Source of the DNA: Malus domestica
Lineage: Eukaryota > Streptophyta > Magnoliopsida > Rosales > Rosaceae
DNA: 64,000 nucleotides
Assembly (NCBI RefSeq): GCF_042453785.1
Contig: NC_091665.1
Coordinates: forward strand, 2,863,501 to 2,927,500
Direction of reading: 5' to 3'
The notes beneath the pieces were generated by a model, which was not told the origin of the DNA, ran no database searches, and saw only the letters and a program-made list of their open reading frames with translations. The position numbers and the translations under genes were made by a program. Shown in pieces: positions 12,514 through 22,882 of the stretch. How positions within the stretch are numbered: the first letter of the stretch is position 1; every line of letters starts with the position of its first letter.

Positions 12514-13598
12514 TTTCAGAGTATCATCAGTGCTGGATGGCAGTGGGGTTCTTCTGCAGCTCGGCTTCTGGGGAAGAAGGGAACGAGTTAAGGTCTTATG
12601 TCCCAACATTACATGTCCCCTCCCTGTCCCAGTCCTATAATCAACATTCATCGTTCACGTTTCACATTTTATGTTTCATCCGAGTCAAGCAATGCATCAA
12701 GATTTAAGATAGAAGCTAAATTACAACTACGGTAGTGGTAGTGAGTTGTGACGTGGATCTTCGTTTAAGATTACAACTGCGGTAGTGACTTGTGACGTGA
12801 ATTTTTGTTTTAACTTCGAATTTGAGATAGGGAGTTTCTTGAGAAACTTATCTAAAATTACATTAATGAAATTCTCTTTGTCAACCAAAAGAGAATGAAA
12901 ATGCATCTTTATTTTTTATCACAACAAAAAAGTTAAGGACAGTAATGTAATTTCACAAACAAAATTTTGTAGTTTTTTTTTAAACCTCACCTACATGTAA
13001 TTTTATCATCTTTAATTAAAAAAAAATTAAAAAACTAACTATCTCCCTCTCTCCTCATTCTCATGTTCTCTCTCACTCTCTTCCTCTCTCCCTCTCTCCT
13101 TCAATTTTAACCACCAAAGTAAACAATACACACACTTTGTGTGTGGGCATATACTAGTCACTATTGGGGTATTTCTTTTGTTTAAACTTTGTGAAATATG
13201 TGTTCTACTTAGTATGTTTATAACTGATATAATTATTTATATTGGAACCTTGACATGTTATTGTTATTTTCAATAATGTGGATATCTTTATAATGTTGAT
13301 TACATGCATGTGTCATTGCATATTGGAGTGGATGAATTTTATTGAAATATTCAAAGGTTGGGTTATGGAAATGAAAACTAGTTTTTGTGTGGTTGAGTTC
13401 AACTCTCGTAGGTACTAGCAAGGGTGCAAAAGTGATTTTTTTTTTTTAAAAGATGCGATAGTGTATTCATTATGGTTGAAACCTAACAAGGTTTAACCTA
13501 GGTAGCACATCAAGGATTACAAAGAGAGATTACAAGCAATCCTCAATGAGGGGATCCAAAATGAAGGTAGGAGGGTCTCCAACCACTCACATTGACTT
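12514..13598. other. Upstream region of GT47 gene, no further gene
   Basis: It holds the GT47 leader and promoter. A segment containing ATTACAACT.CGGTAGT and TTGTGACGTG is tandemly repeated near 12720-12810. A CT-rich tract lies near 13040-13105. I see no other gene. Confidence 0.5.
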
Positions 13599-13928
13599 CT
13601 AATTGAAAGAGCATAACGAGCAAGCTGCAACTATGTTGGCCTGGCGGCGGATGTGGGCAACTAAATCTTCAATGACTGCAGGGAAGAAAGCTTTGGTATC
13701 CTCCACAACTTGGCTGAGAGTTTACCAATTCGAGGAGGAGTCCGAGAGCTCCCCAACAATCTGAAGAGAATCACCTTCAATTTGTAAGTTTGTAAAACCC
13801 CTTACCATTGTCCAAAACAAACATTCTCTAGCCACTAAATATGCCTCAGCGTGTAAAGCGGAGTAGATATCAGGGAAGTTCTTGCTCGCAGCAGCTACAA
13901 AAGTTTCAGCGTCATCCCTAACAATCAT
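13599..13928 (-). pseudogene. RNase H-like (RVT_3) domain remnant of a non-LTR retroelement
   Basis: Reading from 13928 downward gives VVRD-like MIVRDDAETFVAAASK, then HAEAYLVARECL and LQIEGDSLQIVGEL. This is the spacing of the plant RNase H fold found at the C-terminus of LINE-type polyproteins and in many stand-alone host copies. A TAA at 13722-13724 interrupts the frame, after which the same frame runs on (VVEDTKAFFPAVIEDL, HIRRQANIVA) to a TAG at 13599. The N-terminal part with the first catalytic Asp is absent. It is a fragment and not expected to be active. Confidence 0.75.
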
Positions 13929-14149
13929 ACAGCATTCGGGATGATTGAGTTACGAGTGTTAGTTTGTAGAATAGAGCATTCGGACCACCGCTGCAGTGGT
14001 AAAATGAATGGTATGGGATGTGCAGGTCCGTGTGTTTTATTATATAGATTAACGGATAGGTAATTAAAGTTAAGCTGCATGCATGGTTTATTAGTTGAAC
14101 GGTTATTACCGTGACTTGCCACTAGTTGTCCCATTTTTTAAAGAAAGAA

Positions 14150-14498
14150 AAAATGATCACATGTCATAATTGATTACGTGTTGCATTACACTTGGTTTAG
14201 CCTTGACAATTATTATAGATAAGACCTATGTCCCTACTGGCTGTGATTTCACTCACCCTATCCATTTTAGACCTTGTAGGGTCGACACAGGACATGTATT
14301 AGATGAGCTGAGGTTGTGTTAGACAAGAAAGATTTAAGGGTTTTATTTATTTTTGTACATCTTGTACAGGCTTTTGGAGTTCTTATTATAAGAAAAGTTC
14401 ATCCTTTTGTTTTATTTTACTTTTTACTCGCACAACGAGCACGAAATTAATTTTTCCACCGATCCCGAGTCTGGGGCGTGACATAATGGTATCAAAGC
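14150..14498 (+). mobile_element. LTR 3' end plus primer binding site, decayed
   Basis: The segment ending GAGTCTGGGGCGTGACA is followed at 14487-14498 by TGGTATCAAAGC, one base from the tRNA-Met primer site usual in copia elements. A related LTR end, containing CAGGGTCTAGGGCATGACA, occurs in the same orientation at about 16055-16157. The pair fits the remains of a short LTR element. No coding domain is left between them and the LTR 5' ends are not clear. Confidence 0.5.
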
Positions 14499-14632
14499 AT
14501 TAATTTTGTTGCAGCACATTAGCCTTAGCAAGCCATCTATATATCTTACTTGTCAAGTATCTACATACTCATATGACACTTCATGTGATGATATGGCACC
14601 CACCTATCATGAGTTGCCACCTGGCCTTGCAT

Positions 14633-16054
14633 CTCATGACTCATAAGCAAGGTATAAAATATCGATGATATCGGAAATATCGGTAGTTCAAAAACATGGA
14701 AATATCGATCGATATCAATAAAAATTGAATAAAAACCACGAAAATTGTAAGAAAAACTTGGAAATTTTTATTGAAACTTTGCATGATGTTTATTTAGTCA
14801 ATTATCTATTAGTTTATCACAAAAAATTAGAAGGAAATACATTGCATGATGAATTTAACTGATTTAAGTTGATTATATAGCGAGCTGGCAAACATTGTGA
14901 GTGTAGAAAATATGTAGTAATCAATGAAAGAAGTTTAAACACACCATAATCATTTATATATTAAATAGTATATGTGACGTTAGAGTTTCAAGTATATAGC
15001 ATGATCTGATCTTCAAAGAGACTTTCAAGGTCTCAAAGATGGATTTCCCAAATAAAACAATTTAATTTAAAAAATAAAATAATAAATATAAGATATTTTG
15101 AATGAAATTAGTGTTTAACATTTTCTTTAAACCACATGGTGACCCCTCCACCTCACCTCCCTCACATAACCCAAGGTCCCAAATTGAGACTCCCAATCCT
15201 ATATTTGACATTTTCTTTTTCGTATCCCATAAGTCTCTCTATCTCTCTCTCTCTCTCTCTTATTTCCGATCAGCCCGTAAAAAATCTTGCCTTGAGAGAA
15301 GTTCCTTGAAACACAAAATCCCAGAAATCTTTCTGCCTCTTTCTCTCTCTCTTTTCCAGAAACCTCTAGCAAAGCAATCTCCTCACTCCTCAGCGAAATT
15401 TCCTAAACACACACTCTCTCTCTAGCGTTTTAGGCATTTTTTTGCCCCTCTCTCTCTCTTCTTCTTTGAAATCTTAGGTAAGAAATCGAACATTTTATCT
15501 TCTGGGTTTCATTTATTATATGGTGTTCTTTGCTTTTCCTCTTCAATTTAACTAACTATCTCTCTGCAACTCTCCTTCCCGGAGCATAGACACACCACAC
15601 CCACACCTCACCGTGACCTCCACCACAGTGGTGCACACTCCAGCGAGCACCATCACCACATGTGGACCGTTCCTCCTCCCTTTCTCACCTCCCGGTGAGC
15701 ACCATCAGGTAATGGGAGGCCTTGTTTAGGCCGTACGAAGCGGAGGATCCATCAAACCCGAGCAGGTTTTGGGATCCGGAGAAAATGGATTTTTCATTTC
15801 CGACGACGGAGGCGCAGATCTTGGGTCTGAGCCTGGATTGCAGAGAAAGATCTGGGGCAACTGCGACGACGCAGCCTCGGCTGCCTTTCCGACGACGGAG
15901 CCACGACGATTGTTTCGATAATATCGAATATATTGCGATATTATCGATAATATCGCGATATTTTGACGATAATTAGGGGGATATATGGGAAAATATCGGT
16001 CTCTCTGAAAAATGATAATATCGGCGATTTTAGTCATTGCTCATAAGTCATGAG
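14633..16054. mobile_element. TIR element carrying gene-like sequence (possible Pack-type)
   Basis: The ends are an 18-bp imperfect inverted repeat: CTCATGACTCATAAGCAA at 14633 and its reverse complement with two changes ending at 16054. Both subterminal parts are rich in GATATCG and CGATATT motifs. The interior (about 15230-15990) differs sharply in composition. It is a CT-rich leader-like block ending in CTTAGGTAAGAAATC, which looks like an exon end with a splice donor. GC-rich sequence with a short open frame follows (METs at 15785: DFSFPTTEAQILGLSLDC). That resembles a captured 5' gene end. No target duplication was identified and no host gene recognised. Confidence 0.4.
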
Positions 16055-16157
16055 TTCCTTCTAAAAGAAGTTCGATTTTTCGTTTTATTTTATATTTTAC
16101 TCGTGTATTGGGCAAGGGGTTAAGTTTTCCACTGACCCAGGGTCTAGGGCATGACAC
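16055..16157 (+). mobile_element. Second LTR 3'-end remnant
   Basis: From GAGTTCCTTCTA to CATGACA it parallels the LTR end at about 14370-14483 (GTTTTATTTTA, TTTACTCG, AGTTTTCCAC and GGGTCTAGGGCATGACA). Its homology starts exactly where the TIR element ends, as expected if that element went into an older LTR. Confidence 0.5.
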
Positions 16158-17269
16158 AAGACCATGGAGAGTTTAGCTATGATGTGTTGGATGGCTTTGT
16201 TGCTGTTAATGAAGAGCTTTGCTGTTGAGATTAAGTTGTTCTTTTAATAAGATTATGTTGCAGAACTATAAATTTAATAGGTTTCTTTGATTTTGGCACA
16301 AGGTGCAAGACTGGTGCATATTTTTGTGTGTAATTTGTTAACTTTATTAAAGCACTCTAAGTGCAAAACTAATTCTCGTAAAAATTATTGATTTCGTTTT
16401 GGTAAATTGGGCGCAAAGCCAAATATTTTGCAATTGCTAATTAGACTTTTATGGTTAATTTAAGCAAAAAGTGTACGGAGCGAATTAGCGTAAGAGAAAA
16501 AGATGGGGAAAATGTAGAATGTCCATATTAGGGATAAAATTATTTTTTTGCTCTTAGACAATTGGCATGTGTCGCGCATTTAACTGAGTTGGATGGAAAA
16601 TTGGATGAAAATTTCTCAAATCTAACATCAGGGGGTCAATTGGCTAAATTTACAAGTTTAGGAGTAATCGATTGAAATTAAAATTCAAGGGGAAAATTGG
16701 CAGCTCTTTACAAATTTAGTGGGAAATCGCTATTATGAATATCTCTCCTTAATAATAGAGTAGAAGATTTAAAGTAATTAGTAATCATCCATAGAAGGTA
16801 ATCATGTCTAATGAGACAAATGCCAATGGTATGGGCATGCTAATAAGCCACTTGAATCCATAAACAAACAGAAATTGCACCAACCAAAAAAATAAATAAT
16901 AAACTGACGGGGGACGAGGTAATTAGCATAATGCAAGTCTAGCAACTCACACCTCAAAGCCAATGCCCATAGTCAAATGGTCAGTTCGAATTAAAGTTTA
17001 CATAAGGAAAACATGATGCCAATGTTTGTTCACATTAGTAAAACATGAATTGAATACATAATTGAATCACAAAAGGGAAAACTGAATTCCTACTCCCCCT
17101 CATTGTCATTTGTTGCTCCTAGTGTCGTCCTTAAACTCCACCTCCACAATTTTTTTGAACTTTTTGAACTCGATCTCGATCTTGTTTCTCTTCGCTTTCT
17201 ATCCATCCACCCCTATTGAAGGTTTTGAATATCAAATTCTAGGTGTGAGATCTTTCGGAGTGTGCAAGT

Positions 17270-17493
17270 ATGCTATCTTCCACCGCAAATAGCTTTTAGC
17301 ATTCTTTTGGAGATTCGTTTTGGCCCCCTCGATAGCCTTTCTTGATTTGTCCATGGACCGGAGTTGGCGTAGTTTCAAGAAATTGGAGTCATTGCACCAA
17401 CCCCGATCCGTGGAGTAATCGAGGAAGGCTGTCTGTGAATACAAAACGAATCTTCAGAAGAATGCCAAAAGCACTTTGCGGTGGAAGATAGCT
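17270..17493. repeat. Foldback with ~90-bp arms
   Basis: 17270-17360 and 17405-17493 are reverse complements at roughly four bases in five, both containing TATCTTCCACCGCAAA and GATTCGTTTTG, separated by about 44 bases. Transcribed, this would give a long imperfect hairpin. It could be a decayed MITE, an inverted gene-fragment duplication or a small-RNA precursor. No protein homology was recognised in the arms. Confidence 0.7.
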
Positions 17494-17699
17494 CATTCCA
17501 GTTTTACAAATCAATACCGCATAAGTTGTTTTCCCATCTGAATTGTGCAATTGTGGGAGAAGGAAGATTTTAAGGCTTTCCCGATTTTTCCTAGTGGCGT
17601 GCGATAAATGCATTTAAAGATAAGAGATATAGCTACGTTTCCCATATTTTTACATAATTTTCCAGAAGATAAATCGACCCCAAAACTGGTGTACAAGAC

Positions 17700-20156
17700 A
17701 GATGACGTGTTTCCTAAGCCAAGAAGGATTCTTTCCTAGTTTGTGTCATTGATTGTTTAGGATTTTGTTTTATTTAGGAGAGTTTCTCCCATTTAGGAGA
17801 GTTTCTCCCAGACCTTTTAGGGTTTTTCTAGTATAAATAAGGTGTACTAAGCTATCTCTACAGACACCCCCCGCCCCGCCCAGCCCCCCCCCCCCCACAT
17901 AACCCGTATCACCCACACCGCTACACCATTCACCATCTCTGCAATTTATGATAAGAGTTTAGGGACGTGCTTTGCTATGGACTCCGGGTTCTATCCTTCT
18001 TTCATTTTTATTTCTATGTGTAACTAAGTTATTTTCTAAGGTTTATGATGAAGCTATGATATGAATATTTGTGAAGTACTTTGTCAATTATTATCCGATT
18101 ATATGCCATGTTATATTCTTAATCTTTGTGGGTATTTTATTCGAGGTTCGAATTTCTAATGATTGATCACCTTTTGGAATTTTGCATCTAGATAGTTAGA
18201 TAAATCTATAAGGATGACCAATCAATTAGGTTTATTGGAATTAAGATTGAGAAGAGTAGACAAACTAGTGAGGATGGATGACCAATATCAAGCTAGTCAT
18301 ACTTGGTTGACATGATTCTTTTACGCTTAATGGGTTTTTATGTGTTCAATTGTAAGCCTAACCAATAGGATATAGTTATCATGTAGAGATACAAGAGTTG
18401 ATGCCTGACCACGGATTAATTCATACCTTAGAAAGAACAACCTTTAACATTGGCATGGTAATTGGATAGTAGTTGGCTAAGAAAAGTAAATAGGATTGTT
18501 ATTGGTGAATTTATAACCTTAGGTTTTCTTGTCGTTTGTTTATTTTAATTAGTTGTCTTTTCTTTTTCTTATTAATTTTATTCTTAATCAATTACTCAAT
18601 TATTCGATTCAATCTATCCTTTGTTTGTTTAATTAAGTCTAGCATGCTTAATCTGTTAAATTGGTATCAAAAGCACTCCTTGTGGGGTCGACCTCGTATT
18701 TGCATATATTGCTACAATTGATTCGTGCATTTGCGAGTTTAATTTGGTTTAAATTAATCTATTATTTAGGTTAGTTTAAATATACATCAAGTTTTTTACG
18801 CCGTTGCCGGGAATTGCCCCTCAATTCCAATTCAGCTTGCTAATTGAGCTTTACTTAATTTTTCTAGTTTAGTTTTCATAGTTTTTTTCTTTTAATTTAT
18901 TTTATTTTTTTAAGATAAAAAACAAAACAAAACGAAAAAGTTGCAGTACCCACGGTAGGATTCTCTGTGGTGGAATTCTTTGTCCATTAGTTATTAGGCT
19001 TACTGGCACTGCACTCTTTTAGGTTTTTTCCCTTACGTTTCTTTTACGAAATTTTTTAATTTCTGTTTATTATTTTCCTTTTCCATTGTTACTTTTTAAT
19101 TCCGTTTCATTGTTTATTGTATGAGGAAAGAGATAGCTTGGCAGCAATTTTCAATAGAACATTGGCCTTCTAGTGCTCAATTCTCAAAGTTTATACATGA
19201 AGCCACACCCGTGGAACCCAAGAAACCTTCATGGGAAGAAACTTTTGCACTGATGGTTCAAGCTAATATGCAATATCAGCAAACAACTTAACTTTTGCAA
19301 ATTCTCACTCAAGGACATCAAATTCTCCAAATGGGGAGCAAGAAAATGCCCAAGCAATCGCAAATTTGGAGAAGCAAGTTGGTCAAATTGCTGCGATATT
19401 TAGTGAAAGAGACGGAGAAATATTTCCAAGTGAATCCAAATCTAATCCGATTGAGCGAGATGTGTTCCATGAAGAAGATAGTGCCTGCACCACATTGAGA
19501 AGTGAGGAGGACTTCGACAACAAATTGAGTGAACTAGCTGTAGTTGAAGAAAAGAAAGACTATTCAATATTGGAAGACCATCTGCATGATCTAACTAGTC
19601 AAATCACTTCGAACGAGAAGTCACTTTTTGAAGAAATTCAAATTGTTGACAGGGTGTCGAAATTTAAAGTGTGAAGAAAATCCATCTGCACCGAACAAAT
19701 TTCGCGTCTTACATCTTTGAATCCATTGATTCTACATGAATTCAAAGATCCTTTTGAAGTCCACTACTTGAATTATGGAAGGGAGTTTGTAATTGAATCA
19801 ATAATTGAAGTTATATATGATCAACGCACTTCCATTCCGATGGCCAAGATATGGTGGAAGAGACGATGGAAAAAAATGAAGAAGAGAAAGAAGTCTCGAG
19901 CTTTGAAATTGAAGAAGCAAAAATATGCAATGGCTCATTGCCTTGTATCAACACCAAATTTCAAAGCTACAAGGTGGAAGAAAGGGAAAAATAAGAAGAT
20001 TCACAGAGTGGTTCCTCATTTTAATGATCCACCATCCTCCACTTAATTTCAGCATAGTTTAGCTCATGACTATAAATAAGCGCTTCTTACGAGGCAATCC
20101 AAGTTTTCTAAATTTTTCATTTGTTTGCGTAGTTTTAAATTTTGTTTTTTCTTACT
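17700..20156 (+). mobile_element. Gypsy LTR, leader and gag fragment: left arm of palindrome
   Basis: An LTR of about 1.1 kb ends near 18790. It has a TATA-like TATAAATAAGG at about 17833 and a C-rich tract at 17872-17895. A primer site follows at 18797-18813 (ACGCCGTTGCCGGGA), a decayed form of the tRNA-Asp-complementary site typical of Athila-like gypsy elements. Then come an untranslated leader and a broken gag-like region (19121-20045). Protease, RT and integrase are absent. The 5' boundary of the LTR is approximate because no second complete copy is present. Confidence 0.7.
19121..20045 (+). pseudogene. Broken gag-like fragment of Athila/gypsy type
   Basis: It starts MRKEIAWQQFSIEHW at 19121 and stops after 56 codons. 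Other frames then carry on with the spaced motifs usual in this gag region: QILTQGHQILQM, WRSKLVKLLRYLVKETEKYF / EKQVGQIAAIFSERDGEIFP, and a later basic stretch. Stops and frame changes show it is not functional. A mirrored copy on the minus strand lies at about 20264-21190. Confidence 0.55.
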
Positions 20157-22882
20157 CTAAAAAAACAAAATTAAAAACTACGCAAACAAATGAAAAATTT
20201 AGAAAACTTGGGTTGCCTCCCAAAAAACGCTTCTTTATAGTCAAGGGCTAGACTATACTGAAATTAAGTGGAGGATGGTGGATCATTCAAATGAGGAACC
20301 ACTCCGTGAATCTTCTTCTTTTTCCCTTTCTTCCACCTTGTAGCTTTGAAATTTGGTGTCGATACAAGGCAATGAGGCACTACATATTTTTGCTTCTTCA
20401 ATTTCAAAGCTCGAGACTTCTTTCTCTTCATTTTTTTTCCGTTGTCTCTTCCACCATATATTGGCCATCGGAATGGAAGTGCGTTGATCATACATAACTT
20501 CAATTATTGATTCAATTACAAACTCTCTTCTATAATTCGAGTAGTGGACTTCAAAAGGATCTTTGAATTCATGTAGAATCAATGAATTTGGAACTTTAAG
20601 ATCAATGGATTCAAAGATGTAAGACGCGAAAGTTTTTTGGTGGAGATGGATTTTCTTCAAACACTTTAAAATTCGATACCCTGTCAACAATATGAATTTG
20701 TTCAGAAAGTGACTTCTCGTTGGTAGTGATTTGACTAGTTAGATCATGAAGATGGTCTTCCAACATTGAATACTCTTTCTTTTCTTCAACTACAACTAGT
20801 TCACTCAATTTGTTGTCGAAGTCCTCCTCACTTTTCATGTGGTTTAGGCACTATCTTCTTCATGGAACACATCTCGCTCAATCGGATTATATTTGGATTC
20901 ACTTGGAAATTTTTCTCAATCTCTTTTACTCAATATCGCAACAATTTGACCAACTTGCTTCTCCAAAATTGTGATTGCTTGGGCATTTTCTTGCTTTCCA
21001 TGTTGGAGAATTTGATGTCCTTGAGTGAGAATTTGCAAAAGTTGAGTTGTTGTTTGCTGATATTGCATATTAGCTTGAACTATCAATGCAAAAGCTTCTT
21101 CCCATGAAGGTTTCTTGGGTTATACGGGTGTGGCTTCATGCATAAACTTTGAGAATTGAGCACTAGAAAGCCAATGTTCCATTGAAAATTGCTGCCAAGC
21201 TATCTCTTCCCTCCAACAACGGAATTTAAAAGTAACAATGGAAAAGGAAAATAATAAACAGAAATTAAAAAAATAATCGTAAAAGAAACTTAAGGGAAAG
21301 AACTTAAAAAAGGTAGTGCAAGTAATCCTAATAACTAATGGACAAAGAATTCCACCACAAAGAATCCTACAGTGGGTACCGCAACTTTTTTGTTTTGTTT
21401 TTTTTCTTTAAAAAAAAAACTATGAAAACTAAACTAGAAAAATTAAGTAAAGTGCAATTAGCAAGCCAAATTGGAATTAAGGGGCAATCCCCGGCAACAA
21501 CGCCAAAACTTGGTGTATATTTAAACTAACCTAAATAATAGATTAATTTAAACCAAATTAAACTCGCAAGCGCACGAATCAATTGTAGTAATATATGCAA
21601 ATACAAGGTCGATCCCAAAGGGATTGCTTTTAATACCAATTTAACCGATTAATCACGCTAGACTTAATTAAACAAACAAAGGATAGTTTGAATTCAATAA
21701 TCGAGTAATTGATTAAGACTAAAATTAATAATAAACAGAAATTAAAAAATTTCGTAAAAGAAACGTAAGGGAAAAAACCTAAAAGAGTGCAGTGCCAGTA
21801 AGCCTAATAACTAATGGACAAAGAATTCCACCACAGAGAATCCTACCGTGGGTACTGCAACTTTTTCGTTTTGTTTTGTTTTTTTTCTTAAAAAAATAAA
21901 ATAAATTAAAAGAAAAAAACTATGAAAACTAAACTAGAAAAATTAAGTAAAGCTCAATTAGCAAGCTGAATTGGAATTGAGGGGCAATTCCCGGCAACAG
22001 CGTAAAAAACTTGATGTATATTTAAACTAACCTAAATAATAGATTAATTTAAACCAAATTAAACTCGCAAATGCACGAATCAATTGTAGCAATATATGCA
22101 AATACGAGGTCGACCCCACAAGGAGTGCTTTTGATACCAATTTAACCGATTAAGCATGCTAGACTTAATTAAACAAACAAAGGATAGATTGAATCGAATA
22201 ATTGAGTAATTGATTAAGAATAAAATTAATAAGAAAAAGAAAAGACAACTAATTAAAATAAACACACGACAAGAAAACCTAAGGTTATTAATTCACCAAT
22301 AACAATCCTATTTACTTTTCTTAGCCAACTACTATCCAATTACCATGCCAATGTTAAAGGTTGTTCTTTCTAAGGTATGAATTAATCCGTGGTCAGGCAT
22401 CAACTCTTGTATCTCTACATGATAACTATATCCTATTGGTTAGGCATACAATTGAACATATAAAAACCCATTAAGCGTAGAAGAATCATGTCAACCAAGT
22501 AGGACTAGCTTGATATTGGTCATCCTCACTAGTTTGTCTACTATTCTTAATCTTAATTCCAATAAACCTAATTGATTGGTCATGCAAAATTCCTAAAGGT
22601 GATCAATCATTAGAAATTCGAACCTAGAATAAAATACCCACAAAGATGAAGAATATAACATGGCATATAATCAGATAATAATTAACAAAGTATTTCGCAA
22701 ATATTCATGTCATGGCTTCATCATAAACCTTAGAAAATAACTTAGTTACACATAGAAATAAAAAATGAAAGAAAGATAGAACCCGGAGTCCATGGCAAAG
22801 CACATCCCTAAGCTCTTCTCACAAATTGCGGAGATGGTGAATGGTGTAACGGTGTGGGTGATATAGGTTATGCGGGGGGGTC
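20157..22882 (-). mobile_element. Inverted copy of the gypsy LTR-gag segment: right arm of palindrome
   Basis: This is the reverse complement of about 17893-20150. A 61-codon stretch at 18536-18721 (+) and 22080-22265 (-) differs by a single residue. The symmetry point is near 20156, with a short loop. The arm ends at a G-run at about 22876-22882, matching the C-run 40-60 bases downstream of the TATA-like box of the left LTR, so the U3 region is missing. The right arm also holds an extra tandem copy of about 490 bp (LTR end, primer site and leader): the primer site and LTR end appear near 21486-21730 and again near 21990-22200. Confidence 0.8.

Noticed and set aside
14487..14498. tRNA gene fragment
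   Set aside because: TGGTATCAAAGC is a retroelement primer site; no cloverleaf can be drawn around it.
15102..15425. 107-codon plus-strand ORF
   Set aside because: Ser/Leu-rich reading of a CT-rich leader-like tract; no domain.
18536..18721. 61-codon ORF repeated at 22080-22265
   Set aside because: Lies inside an LTR and is AT-rich; conserved only because the two arms are recent duplicates.
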